Assembly: GCF_008831285.2 (NCBI RefSeq)
Contig: NC_045150.1
Span: 7,888,001 to 7,948,000, forward strand
DNA length: 60,000 nucleotides
Source: Nymphaea colorata
Taxonomy: Eukaryota; Streptophyta; Magnoliopsida; Nymphaeales; Nymphaeaceae
Direction of reading: 5' to 3'
A model generated the notes under the pieces. That model had not been told where the DNA came from. It ran no database searches and was given only the letters and a program-made list of their open reading frames with translations. The translations under genes were made by a program, and so were the position numbers. The stretch's first letter is position 1. Every line of letters begins with the position of its first letter. Below are positions 36,024 through 48,890 of the stretch, piece by piece.

Positions 36024-36402
36024 AGGATGTCAACGGGTCGGATTCTAAATTTCTAATCGGATGTACTCTTATTTGTATATACTTTTTTGGATGTTCACAT
36101 ATTCGTATTTAATACAAATCCAAAAGTCATACTTGAATCCAAAGTCTGGTTTCATCTTCCGAATTGGAATCTGAATTTTGAACCAAATCTGGCTGGTTTT
36201 CAAAAGGTAAGAGCATTGCATATAAAATAGTTATTTAAAACCAAATCATATGTGAATTTGAATCCAAGTCCTGTGGAATTATGTATATTTGAATCCGGTC
36301 CGATCGAATGAAATCCAGATCCGAGCTGATAGAATGAAGTCCGGATCTGATCCCATTTCTTAATTGGATACCCATTTTTTTTCATATCCATTTTTTTCAG
36401 AA
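36024..36402 (-). mobile_element. GGATTCGGAT-rich element, copy C (inverted)
   Basis: Begins GGATGTCAACGGGTCGGATT. Near its end, ATTTCTTAATTGGATA followed by TTTTTTTCATATCCATTTTT is the complement of the start region of copy A, so it lies in the opposite orientation. Interior GATCCGAGC and GAATCCG phrases match the family. Confidence 0.55.
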
Positions 36403-37127
36403 TGGTTTGTTGGGATATCTTATTCAAATCGGCTATATTGACAAGCTTGTGAACTTCTTTCCATTATTAACAGTAAATGTCTATTACGGTACATGTGGAT
36501 TTTCCATATCAAATAATTTAGTCACAAAGTTGGATTGCTGCAAAGGTCTATGGTGTTCGTTCGGTCATCATAATGACTTTAGTCTAATTATTATATGTAG
36601 TCTGACATTATTATGTGTAGCTTCCAAAAGAAGGATGGCCCATGTACCGACGTGAAAAATACATTTTTGCACAAGGAATTAAGACTTCCATATGGAAATT
36701 CATCTTGAATATCCTTTCGGGTGAGCAGGAGGATTAGTCCTACAGCCCCAACAAGAACTGAAACCCCCTTCCTTTCTTCCCCTTTCCCCTAAAATCCAGA
36801 GTTGTGTTGATATCTTCATATGTTTTAACTTGCAAGTAGAGACCTACCCCCATTTTTATGATACAAGAGAACAACCTCCACGGGTTAAACTAGAGACATA
36901 CTGCATAATGCATTCCAACCCACCCCACCCGTCAGAGGGCATCTTAAATATCCTCTAAAAAAAACAAAAAATATGATACATATATAAATTGTCTTAAACC
37001 AGTTTCGATTTGCTTGGTTCGCCAAACTCAATATTGAGTTGGTCGGTAAGATTGGTTTTAAATGCAATCCTGTTGACTGCTCTCCTGTTTTCAATGACTA
37101 AAATTTTACAATTATGCTGATCGTATG
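36403..37127. other. Intergenic, no gene seen
   Basis: Nothing recognised besides short frames. Confidence 0.4.
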
Positions 37128-37274
37128 CACTAGCGGAAGCAGAATTTTTCTTCGGTTGGAGCACTCATTCAATACCTTTAATTTGTTTAGGGTACTTGTA
37201 TTTTATATCAAAACATTAACATACACATTAAATTAATTTTGTGAGCAACCAGCCACCATGTGGCTCCGCCATTG
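37128..37274 (-). mobile_element. AGCGGAGCCAC MITE, inverted partner of the 11.7-kb copy
   Basis: The reverse complement starts CAATGGCGGAGCCACATGG and ends GCTTCCGCTAGTG, so the two termini are themselves inverted (AGCGGAGCCA/AGCGGAAGC). It aligns with 11708-11890 but lacks the palindrome core (TGGTTGCTCACAAAATT instead). Confidence 0.65.
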
Positions 37275-38035
37275 ATCGTATGTGCATGCACGATATCATA
37301 GTGACTAAAGACTGAGAAGATGATAGACATGCTGAACCAACATCTCAAACTGCAGTTTGAGACCAAAGACCTCGGCCTCTTGGATATATATATATATAAT
37401 TCTTTGTCTGCCAGATGAAAATGCTCTCTAGATCTTTCGAAAGTGCCGACAAAATGGAAAGATTCCATTAAACAAAAGTTTTGGTGACAAATTGTCACCA
37501 CAGTGCTATAATGGCAAAACAAGAAAGAAAATAAAAAAGAAGGAAAAGAAAGAAAGAAAAAAAAAAAGAATGAAGAAACAAAAAGAGAGAGAAAACCAAA
37601 GAGAAGATGGCAGTTAAGGGTGGAGTCAGAAATTTTTGGTTAGGGTAGACAAACTATAGTTATAGTTTCAAAATTTTAATGGGAACCAAAATATAAGTTT
37701 TCAAAATGTCTACCAGTAGCCAATGAGCCAAAACCGCCAAACTAAAATGAGGTTACCGTTTGCAATGCAGATTAGCTTAGAAAAATTAAATGCTCACTTG
37801 AAATGTTATTATTTGATTAATAAAACCAGAACAATAATCAATTAAGGCAATTTGATGGGCGTCCAAGGAAATCAATAGGAATCTTTTCCTGGAGTGGGTT
37901 CGAGGGTGGGGTGGGTCCGCAAGCATTATTAAGCCCACCCTAGTCCACATGTTTTCTCGTGATTATGATTCGAATAATTCATATTTAATAACTTTTTATG
38001 CATAAGGATCCAGCATGATGTATCGGCCGTTCCTG
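37275..38035. other. Intergenic, no gene seen
   Basis: Contains an A/G-rich tract at 37520-37605, and GGGTGGAGTCAGAAATTTTT at 37620, a decayed form of the widespread plant AGCGGAGCCAGAAATTTT transposon-end phrase. Confidence 0.4.
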
Positions 38036-38039
38036 TTGC

Positions 38040-38410
38040 GATCTCTCAGTATTTCCCAGAATTTCTAATTGCTTCTATGAGTGTTGCCAAATTTACAAAG
38101 TGCGGTAGGGGTTGCTTGGCAGCAATTACACTTTGTGAGTATTTCATTAACGACTTAAAGTTTAAGATAGATTCGTAGAACACTTGTTCTAGTGCTTCAT
38201 GAATTAACTCCACTTTTAAGACAAATTCATAAAACACTCACATAATGTCTCTGCTATCAAACGACATCTAAGAGGTCAGGAGGTAGAGACACTCTTGAGT
38301 GTCCCATGATTTGATGATTATACATCAATTTTAAAATAAATTCATGAGGTACTGGGTTTAGTGTTCCATGAACCTCCTCTATTTTTAAGAAAGATTCATT
38401 GGACACTCCC
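38040..38410. mobile_element. GATTCATGAAACACT-family MITE-like repeat, copy 2
   Basis: Repeated phrases AGATTCGTAGAACAC, CTAGTGCTTCATGAATTAAC, AAATTCATGAGGTACT and GTGTTCCATGAACCTCC in alternating orientation suggest foldback structure. Ends are approximate. Confidence 0.45.
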
Positions 38411-38569
38411 AAACAACCTTAACTTAAGAATGCAATTGATCGAATCATAATATATCTTTTACCATATTTCGAATTATTCAATATTAGGATTTGAATGCAA
38501 CTTAAAAACTGGATGCAAATTTCCAAAAAAAAAAGAAAAGTCTACATCATCTTTGAACTTGACTTATAA

Positions 38570-38897
38570 ATCCACCATATAAGTCTGATCGGATTCGATA
38601 TTGAATCTCAATTTCACTTTTAAATGCATAATCCGAATCTGAAATGCATTACGTTATGTTAAGAACCGGCTTTTAAAAAGCATGGGTATTGGACAGAGGA
38701 TATTAATTTGATATTGAATCTGAATCTAAATCCAAAATTAATCTCTCTTCAAAACCGAACTTTGACCCAACTGTATCTTATTTCTTAAATCTGAGTCTAA
38801 TCACAATTTGTTAATCAAATCTTAAATTTTTTTCGTATCCGACTTTTTCGAAGCAATTTAGTTGAATATCTGATTCGAAATCCAATCCATTGACATC
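38570..38897 (-). mobile_element. GGATTCGGAT-rich element, copy D (inverted)
   Basis: Ends AATCCATTGACATC, the family terminus. Upstream phrases TCTGATCGGATTCGATATTG, ATCTTATTTCTTAAATC and CGTATCCGACTTTTTCG fit the family order, but this copy is more decayed. Confidence 0.5.
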
Positions 38898-38899
38898 TC

Positions 38900-41800
38900 T
38901 AGCCTAACCCAGAATTTATAAGAGAGTTGAGAATATAATGCATTTTTTATTAAATGTTTAAATTATTTATTACTAATTATTAATTTAAAATAAATTCCAC
39001 CGATACGGTTTAGTGCATCCAGACGATGGACGTCGTTTTCTAAGATTTTCTCCGTACCAGATGAAACCGATATTTACAACGTTAGTTTGCACGACTGCTC
39101 AAATGGCAGCCTTAAACTTTTGTGTCCCCCACGATGGGGATCACATAATCGAATACTATGTTCCATGGCGGCTCCACCATTCTTGTTCTAATAACATTTG
39201 TCTACCCAGGTTTCGAAGCAAGTTGGTACCTTGGCGGCATAAAAGTATAGCCTTAGGGGCACAAAAGTATAGCCTTAGGGGTTTTACGCCGAAAGTGGTT
39301 TCCTTTGAGTAAACATTTTTGAAAGAAAGTACAATTGAGACATCGCAAATCTAAACAGGTCCCTCTCACGCTTTGGCGTGGTAAGCCCAACTGGATCTCC
39401 TCTAATCATTTGGATATTGGATTCAGACTTCGAATCTCAATTCTTAAGCTATGATGCCACATTTACTTGCAATATATTTGATTCGTATTAATTTGGATAT
39501 TGTGGAGTTCATATTACACCTTGATGTGGTTAATAACTGGATCATAGTTTTCACTGATCATAATGGTTCCACATTCTAGTTGGTAATCACACAGATCTGC
39601 CCAGTTCTTTTTAGTTTCTTACTCGCAGAAACAAAAATTTGGGTCGAAAGACTTTGTCATGATGGTGTAAAACTGCAAAGCTAGTAACCCAGCCCGTCCC
39701 CGGTGGCCTACCATGCTTTAGCTTTTGCAAGAGCATAGGGATCATTAGGTAGCCATTGGGCATCTCAGGTGTCAGGTGTCCACCCCTTCCTAATATGTTA
39801 AAAGGACTTCACATGGTAGTGCTGATAAGTTGATTGAATCAGCCAATTCGTCTCCTATCTTCCAATTTCTTAATAAAAAGTACCATATTTTATATGTATA
39901 TATACATAAATGGTAGTCTTACAATCACAATAATAATCAAGAAATGTTAAAGTAAAAGAAAGAGAGAGAGAGAGAGAGAGAGAGTTTTAAAATAAGTTCA
40001 ATACTTGGTACATGAGTGACAGACAGATATATTAAAAATTTCTAGATAGGTCCACAAGTGAGTACATTGCAAGAGAGAGAGAGAGAAAAGGACCATATCT
40101 TTAGAGAGAGAGAGGCTTTAGACTATAGGCCTACACCATACACCTGGGAGGGTTAACAAGATTTGAGTTTGTCTAGACTTGTGGTGTGGGGAGCAGCCTG
40201 TCTCCCTTACTTCTTTGTCCTCATACTCTTCCCCCTAACTCTTTCACTTCATCTTGTTCAATCATGGTCCCAATCCCAATCCCCTTCCCATCATCAACAC
40301 AATAAACAAGTGAACAGTAAACATATCAGTCTGATCATGTAAAATAAACAATCAATTCGCCCCCACGAACAAGTCCAAATTTAGACTAAATAAATGGATG
40401 CGCAAAAAACTATTAAATAATGTTTGAGAGCATATTGTTTCTCAATGTATATGACACGCTCTGTCCTCTAATAACGTGCCATGTGGCCCACAAGGCTCCA
40501 TTATAGAAAAGGAAATGTGGGTCATTTTTCTCAAAAAGCAGCATTGAAAGGCCATCCCTCTTTGTCTTCTTTCTCTTTCCGCTGAAAGGCCACGAGGCAA
40601 AGGCTCAATTTTGTTAATGAATTTCCATTTTTTTGTCCGCTCTCTTTTTCTTCCTCTTAACAATCAGGTTGGATCTTTTTTATGAAAATTATGATGAATC
40701 TATCTAGATCTGGACTACATATCCGGTTTTCTTGGGGCATTTGGCAATAGGAATATATAACTTTTCACGAATGATTTGTGAAAATTGAGGTATATTTATG
40801 AAATACTACTAGCTTTCTAGATCTGATGATCTCAGGATCTATGTACTACTCTGGCAAATACCTTGTTTTTGAAGAAATTTATAGAGAAACGTGGACATGC
40901 AGACTTGGATCCGACTGTTTTGAAAGTAACCAGTCCATGGTAACTTTTAATAAAGGCATGCCTATTAAAAAATTAACTACCCAAGTTACAGAACACAGTA
41001 GCTTCCAAGGTTGACCTTGTAGACATTACAGCTGCTTTGGTACTTTGTGATTTTCAGACCTTTTGAAAGTTCCCTGTACTTCGAGGCAGGGTTGCTTCGT
41101 CTGATCATGAACAAGGTATTCCTCTTAGCAAAGCAAATCGATTTCTATGTGTTGATTTGGTTTGTCCTGTTGTCCAACTGGAAAGTTGCATGAATGTTAT
41201 CTGATCTTCAACCTAAACCTAAATAAGTACTCCCTTTTTGCTTTTCAGCTTTTTGGAAACTAAACTCCAAGAAAGAGCTGGCAGGCATGAGCAAATTAAG
41301 CTGAGGTTGTTTCTTCGGGATAATCATACAGTGGACATTTCGGAGAGTTGGTAATTCTAATTCGGCCAGGACGTTTTCTACTTTGTTCTGTGGATGATGC
41401 AAACAAAGGACGAGACACAGTGTTCCATAATCATGTTCATAACAGCAAGAGCGAGCCTTGCTTTGATGGGGTAAGTGAGAAAGTTATTCCATGGCTCAGG
41501 CAAGAGCGGAAGGCCCCTTTTCTCCTTGTCCTCAGGGTCCAGAGCAGTGTCAGTATCAAGTAGTTAGTTTTCTGCGTGTTTCAACTTGTATGTAATACTC
41601 ACATCCCTTATAGTACAGGAGCATAGCCTTCCACTGGTTTCCAACTAGAGACGCACCTCCAACACGCCTCAAGTCTGTCTGACCGTTTGAGCTATGGCAA
41701 GTCCAGCATCCTGTTCTTGAACATACCAAGGCAGAACATTCAGTTCCTGGAATTCCCAGGACAAAGACTCAAATGTCTTCTTCTGTTTGGTGGATGTCCA

Positions 41801-42630
41801 TTTCTTAAGACAAAGCTGAACCTGGATGCCGTCCATAATAACAAGAAAGATTATGAGAGACTTTACAGTGCACGAGCTTGTCGACTTACAGTTAATAGTA
41901 GCGAATTCTGTTCGACATAGAAGAAAGCACATGAACAAAAGAAAGTCATGGCAAATGATTGTTCAAATTGACTTACTAGCAGCCAAAATGGAGGTTCGGG
42001 GCAAAATGCCTGAAAAGGTTTTAATTTTGTTATACGGTTGTCTGAGATGGATCACGTTCTACCTTTTGCAATTTTCGTAAAGATTTTCCTAACCTTCAAT
42101 GACTTTAATAAAGTTGAACGAATTTTGTTGCATAGGCATCAGCAGTCTTGAAAATGGTAATTTTTTAAAGAACATGGATATTAATTTGATGTATTAAGTA
42201 TAGATAGATGACAGCAAAGGAGATACCTTGAAGAGGCTAAAGCCACTCCCCTCTTCCTCTTGTCTAAGGGTTTAGGGCTGCTTCACTTGGTGAACTTACA
42301 GTTACTTTCTTCAACTTGAAAGTAGTGTATATCACCGTCATCAAAACACTAACATTTATTACCATAACATGTGAGGGGCATGAAAAAAAAATTTATATGT
42401 AGGGGACATTTAGTTGAAGTGATGGTAGAAAAGCCCTCTCTCATCTAATACCGATCTATGGATCAACAGGCACAATCAACAAAAGTAATTGAGAGAGAGA
42501 ACGTAGACAATTAGGTGGTTCAAGAGAAATACTTTTAGGTTTATGATTGACACAAAATTGTCTAATTTATTTGCATGGATAATAACTATTACAAGAAAAC
42601 AGAGGTTTTTCCTTTTCATATTAAAAAGTT
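38900..42630. other. Intergenic, no gene recognised
   Basis: Holds a 22-bp tandem duplication (39239-39281, AAAAGTATAGCCTTAGGGG twice) and several (GA) tracts (39961-39984, 40073-40086). Frames of 60-100 codons on both strands at 39013-39312 and 41208-42080 show no domain I can name. A real small gene around 41.3-42.1 kb cannot be excluded but has no positive evidence. Confidence 0.4.
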
Positions 42631-42980
42631 GTGCTGCACAACTAGCCGAGCCAGTTCGAACTCGACGTGTTTTGAGTTCAAATGTATACTCAAAATGTTA
42701 AACAAGTCGAGTTTGAGTTGTAAAAACTTGACTCAGTTCAACTACATAATGAACGTTGAATTATAATGAGAGAATAATTAAAGGTATAGCAATTAAACTA
42801 GTTAAAAGAAACTAGACATCCTTAACACAAATGAATTAAACAAGTCTAACTCAAAATTGTATAGCCGAGTCAAGCTAGGGCTTATTCTAAGAAGCTGAAG
42901 TTGGGTTCAAGCTAAGTCCAAGCTTGAGTTTTTTGACCTGAGTCGAGCTCAAGGTCGACTTGGCTCGTGTGCAAGCCTGC
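42631..42980. mobile_element. CTCGAG-rich dispersed element, copy B
   Basis: Begins GTGCTGCACAACTAGCCGAG and ends TTGGCTCGTGTGCAAGCCTG, which are imperfect inverted repeats of each other. The interior has AACAAGTCGAGTTTGAGTT and GAGTCGAGCTCAAGGTCGAC. It matches the layout of 13244-13672 but is more AT-rich and decayed. Confidence 0.55.
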
Positions 42981-43941
42981 TATAGCCCACGTGAACCAGC
43001 CATACAAAGTGAACAACCCTTCTTCACCTAGAAAACCAAAATCATCTAACAAAATTTATGTTAATTATATTCATTGCTTGAAATGTAATACTTTTTGTAA
43101 ATCTTTTAGGCAAATGCATGTCCAAAAGAAAAAAAAAAAGCTCATATTTTATGATTTTTGTATGAATATGTATTCCATTGCTCTTGTATCCATACGTTAA
43201 ATTATAAATTAAATAAATAAAGCTACCAAAGCTATAGATTTCATTGCTTCATAATTTAGAAAAGTTAAAGGTAATAAGCAACGTTAGCATTAGCATCATC
43301 ATAGTTTTTTTTCAATTAAGAGTTGTAACATTTATTAATTAGTGTTATCCTATTATACATTAATCAATATTTACGTAAGGTATACAACCATACCTAAGCA
43401 AAGATATATAAAAGACAATATTTTGAATATAAAACAAACAAGTAGAGCTCTCAAAATATTGATATCTTCCTTGGCCTCTGGTCGGTCTGATCCATTTCAT
43501 CCAGTTATTGGCAATCTAGTTAGCCGCACCACATGCATGGTCGGGTTAATTTGGTCCCAAGTTTACAAATTAAAGAAACATAAAAATTCTGATTTACTTA
43601 TGAGATTCTACAAATCAATTATTTAAATTCATGATGGAATAAATTAAATTCGATGTACACATCATACCCTTGTTTATATGGAAAATAAAGTAAGAAAGAA
43701 ATGCAGGGCAATAAATGGCTTTTCATAGGGTCTAACGGGCAACACAATTAGATAACAAGGCAGTTCACATTTAAAAGGTCAGAAATTTGAATTTTGGTGG
43801 CTAACAAGCTAACATGCTTTGATAACAAATACAACAACCGAGTTAAAGATATATTATATAGGTCTACCCAAACCCCTAAAAAAACCGGAGCTTTGGAGTG
43901 ACCTTAAAGGTTTTATGCTGAGCGTGACTTTTTCTAGGTAC

Positions 43942-43945
<4 letters not shown>

Positions 43946-44008
<63 letters not shown>
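43946..44008. repeat. (AT)31 microsatellite
   Basis: Uninterrupted AT dinucleotides. Confidence 0.97.
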
Positions 44009-44010
<2 letters not shown>

Positions 44011-45323
44011 ACTTTTGGTAGATTTTCAAATTACTTCGATTGGAACACCATAGTGATTGTTTTTCCTTTTAATTTAGCAAAAGGAAATATAATTTTGTAT
44101 AAAAATATTATCAAATAACACAAAATTCAATCGCGCGTGTCCTACTGTCCCCCTAAAGTGGAAATTTAAGAAAAAAAGGAAAAGAAAAACAAAGATTGCT
44201 AATTTGGTCGATTGATTGTTTCTTTTTTCCTTGTTCTAATAAGAAATGAATGAAGGGAATATGTAAATAAGAAATGAAGGGAATATGTAACTAATGAATG
44301 AAAGCTGGCACAGCAAATTGCTTTGAGAATGTTTTTGTGCCCAAAATGAGACGGACACGCGTCCAACCCGTCAGTATCCAAAAGCCCACCAAGACTTCCA
44401 ATCCCACTTGTCGTTCTTGCACTCGAGAGAGACAGAAATGTTAAGCAGAATTAAAGAACGTGGTAATCGGTGGGAGATTCCAAGAAGAACGCTTTCCTTC
44501 TTCCATATCTTTACAACTGGCACCGTTCCCTTTCATGGCTTCCTTTTTTTCTAAAATTCATTATTATATATATATATATATGTACAATTTTTTCGCTTGG
44601 TTAATTTTAAAATTATGAAAAATATTGTTCAGTTTCTTTGTAAATTTGAAAATATTATTCAAGTCTTCTTAACAAAAATATTTCTAACTTCGCCCCTGCA
44701 GCATGTGACCATCTTCTAACAATATAAACTCCGACAAACCAAAAAAGTTTTGTATGTATATCTAATGCACCTTTTTAGTGTTGAGTTTTCAGTTCTGGTG
44801 AAGTTGCACGGATCTTTTTTGGGTGGATGGACGTCATAATAAGAAACATCCACTGAAGGATGAATTGGGTCTTAGGGTTCCCTCACCATAAAGGTCACAT
44901 GCATGAAATTGGCGCCCACGTGCATCTTGATGAATAACAGCGGAAAGAGTCAAAATTGCGAGTGTTCGACAATAAAAGCTGCCTAAATCTGGTTAGTTTC
45001 TTATAATTGATCAATTTAATTTACTCAATCATATAACTTGATTTTGGATTGTTAAAAGTACAAGAACCAAGTAACTTTGTTTTTCCACTCTCAAATCTGC
45101 TTTATTTTTATCTTTTTCAAAATTTCAATTCTAAGGATGTATGTGTGCGGAACTATTTAGTAGATTAGTTTAGTAGGTTAGCTTTTCATTAATCACAAAG
45201 GTTGTACTTGTATGAAGGTGCTTTTGATATAAATATGCATCATCTGTGGATTTGTCCATCTGGGTTTGGATGGAGAAATCCTCCCATGATTGGATGAGAG
45301 CGAATTCGTTGGAGGATTTCAGA

Positions 45324-45448
<125 letters not shown>

Positions 45449-46809
45449 CCAAGCGTTGTTGTTTCTAGCGTGTGACTGCTGCCAATCAACACAAACGATT
45501 TCAAATGAGCAATGGACAGCTCATTCAGCCACTGCCCACCTTTTTTTATGTAGCAGGAAGGCTGTTGAAAAAGAGAGAGAGAGAGAGAGATAGATAGATA
45601 GATAGACTTAGAAGCCTAAGCTAAATTTCCACTTAGATTTAATACACTGCGTCCTTAACATATACAACAATGGCAACCAAAAGGAGAAGGTAGAAATGTC
45701 CCATTTATTGAGAGAGAGACAGATGGGGCCACATCTGCTATGTGTCTATAACTCAGGACTTTTGCTAAGTTTGTCTGCATCTTTCGCTTTCCGTGAGAAT
45801 TATGAGAGAGCGAGAGGAGCAGTGGGGTTGGAGGCCATGACAAGTAACAGTAATTGGAGCAGACCGCGGTTAAGCATTAGAGTGTATAGAACATTCTAGA
45901 CTGACATAGATAGATAGACAGGCAGATAGAGAGAGGAGAAGGGGTAATGGAACAGGCAAAGGTCATGTGATGTGATGAAGAAAACAGGATGCCCCATTCC
46001 CGCTTTGTCTTATGTCACTTGCTGGATGCTTTGAGCTCCCAATCATTCCCCACTGCAGTATTACTTTCCTTCCCATATATCTATATTAGCTGTGCACCCG
46101 ATCGATAACAAAATGAACACTATGAGTCCTTCATGGTGTTCTTTCAGCTCAACTTGATAAAAGGGTATGATCCAATATTGTGAGGTGTATTTCATTTTTT
46201 TCTTGTTTTTAAAGTTTAGGACCGCATTGAAACCTAGTGTGCCAAATCCACTCTGTAAAGCTAAGAAAGAAAGCACTTACGGGAATCAAAATGGCAATGC
46301 GCCTCTTCCCACACTGCCAATACAACCGGTCACAGTTTCAACATGCATCTATGAAAGCGAAAGAGAAAAAGGAAAAGTCTACGTTTAGAGATCAGGGAGT
46401 GCATCTTTTGGTGGAAGGCCAAAGCTAGCTAGGAATACCGACAAAGGACGCGGAAGATGTCAAAGGTTCTTAATTATTGGTGGAGGCATGCAGTAGGGCC
46501 AGATTCACACCCATTTTCTTTCAAACCCTGAAAGCACTGTCCTCCTTTTCCAAGTCCTAAAAGGGAAGGGGAAGAAACAAAGGAGAAAGTGGGGTTTGGT
46601 ATTCGGGCTTGGCCGGAAACTGTGGAATAAAGATAAGCCTCCTCTTTCATTTAATTTAGCAGATACGTGGGTGGGACAAATTGTGATGTATGGTTGAGTA
46701 GAATCACAGTAACATACTTTCAGTCAATATGTTCTCTCTCTCTCTCTCTCTCTCTCTCTACGAATTCCATTTGGGGACTACTTCGTTCTCCTTATCTAAT
46801 TAGCGTGAC

Positions 46810-46895
46810 ATGAAAGAAGACTCTCATCTGCTCTCCAGCTTGAAGATACCAAATGAAAGAAGAGTCTCATCTGCTCTCCAGCTTGAAGATACCAA
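46810..46895. repeat. 43-bp tandem duplication
   Basis: The unit ATGAAAGAAGACTCTCATCT continuing to TTGAAGATACCAA occurs at 46810 and 46853 with one difference (GACTC/GAGTC). Confidence 0.93.
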
Positions 46896-48400
46896 AGATG
46901 AAAAGAACTCTCTCTCTCTCTCTCTTTCTCTCTCTATCTCTGTGGATGGTGCCTATCCCTTACGGAGGAATCTAATAGCTCACTGATAACAATAACAATT
47001 GCACACATTGCAAGGAGCCGGTGGTATGCCCCTCCACCGCTTGCAGTAAACATTGGTTAAGAAAGAGAGAAATCTGTGCTTATTCTTCATCATGTTAAAT
47101 TATATATTCATGATTGTTTTTTCCCCTCTGAAGTTTTGTTTTTGCTCTTGAAATTAAAATCGATTAATTCTAATCTATAATTTTTTACATGCATGAGAAA
47201 TCAAACTTATATGCACGAGATTTCAAAGAAGTCGGAACCCACTGTTTATATGGTCCGATATATATATATATATATATCCCTCCCCTTGCCTAGCAATAAA
47301 CAATATTGTAATACGCATGCAGATGATTTTACACCATATTGTTTGATATCAAAAGTCAAAATCAAGAGCCTTAATATTTTCGCTAGGGGCTGTCCATGAA
47401 CTTATGGTCATAAAGCACTTGACGTAAACGCTAGGACCAAGGTCGAGTTTCAGGCAATCCCATTAACATATTAACTTGAAACTGGCCATATTTTTAAGAA
47501 CTCATGTTGGTGGAAGATTTTAAGACACAGAAGAAGAAAAGAGAAGTTGCTACAGATTTTCTAGACGAAACGGAATGGAGATAAATAATTCCAAGTTGGG
47601 TTTCACTGTTTATTTTAAGACACCCATGCAGGTGGAAGCTTTTTATTTAAAACTTCTAGAAGAAATGGAAGGGGTAGTTGATATAATTTGGACTCGCTTA
47701 TCATTGTTCCACCTGCCACAGAACAGTGTCAAGAGCAGCCATGCGGCCATGCCCTGTCAATGTAATTTCCCTATCCTTCAGATTTTCCGTTGTTATGTCT
47801 ACACAAGTTAGGACAATTGCGATTTTGTTGCAATTGGTTCTTTGGTCACGTCGTGACATTCTGAAACATTGATGTGAAACTGATTAGACGAAGAAAAAAC
47901 TATAAGAAATCGTGCCTTCTTATTTCTATTAAGAAATGTACAAACGGTTCCTACTGCCTTTTAAATTCACCATGACTATGATTTGGTTGATTTCCCGCAA
48001 TCTCCGTTGGCCGCATTATTGTTTCCTTCTTTACTTTTTGTTTTGTTATCTTCATCATTATCTACCTCCATGTCTTCCTTCCATTTCCTTACTTTTAACA
48101 TGCTTTAATTTATCCTTCACTGAGCTGCTGTGTCATATAAAGCACATCCTTGCTGCCATTCCTGGAGCATGCTTGTGTGGATTCCTCCAAACTCTATCTG
48201 CAATATCAAAAGCCTTTGTGCTAAGTTCCTTTGGAGCAATAGTAAGGAGGTAAGTGGCATGGTTTGTCTGCATTAAAGGAGAAGGTGGGGTGGGCTTACA
48301 AATATAGTACCAAGTTAACCATTCTTGTCTTGCCTTGTAGCATGGCAAAGCCCTACTTAGCTAAGACTCCATGTGGGCCTTACTCATTTTTATAAACCAT

Positions 48401-48890
48401 GCTCTAATGCCAACTGTGACAACCCGGCCTACTCTTGTAATAGGATTAGGCTCCTAGCTTGGTGGCTCCAAATCTAATTCCTGACAGCTTAAACTTTTAA
48501 CTCCAATAATAATAGGGACTAAGACCATCAACCGCTTAACCAACTCTCTTATAAGTTCTTAAAGACTATCAGCAATCTTTGATATATGACTAAATTTTTT
48601 ACAATAAGGTGTTATATTCCACATCCTCCCCCCTCATCTGCACGTGTGGGATACCAGGCCTGAGTTTCAAACTGGCTCTCAAACCAACTATAACAATTCA
48701 GCCCACTCTCACACCACACCAAGCTTGGGTCATTAGTTTATTGACTGCAACTCACCCCTAGCAGCTTTAGTTATATCCTCAAAAAAACTAAGACTCAGGA
48801 CAACCATCTATTTAACTGACCTTCTTATGAGTCCTTAAAGATTTATAAAAGTATTCAACAGGAGACTAAACTTTTTATATTGAAAGATTA
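48401..48890. repeat. Two diverged direct copies, offset about 274 bp
   Basis: Copy 1 begins GCTCTAATGCCAACTGTGAC at 48401; copy 2 begins GCTCTCAAACCAACTATAAC at 48675. Both continue with GGCCTACTC/AGCCCACTC, AGGCTCCTAGCTT/AAGCTTGGGTCATT, CTTATAAGTTCTTAAAG/CTTATGAGTCCTTAAAG and ACTAAATTTTTT/ACTAAACTTTTT. The phrase CTCTGATACCAACTGTGACA, of which these are variants, is common at the ends of plant dispersed repeats. Old tandem or nested insertion. Confidence 0.75.

Noticed and set aside
41208-42080. Cluster of 60-90 codon frames on both strands
   Set aside because: No motif could be recognised on either strand and no consistent splice joining was found.
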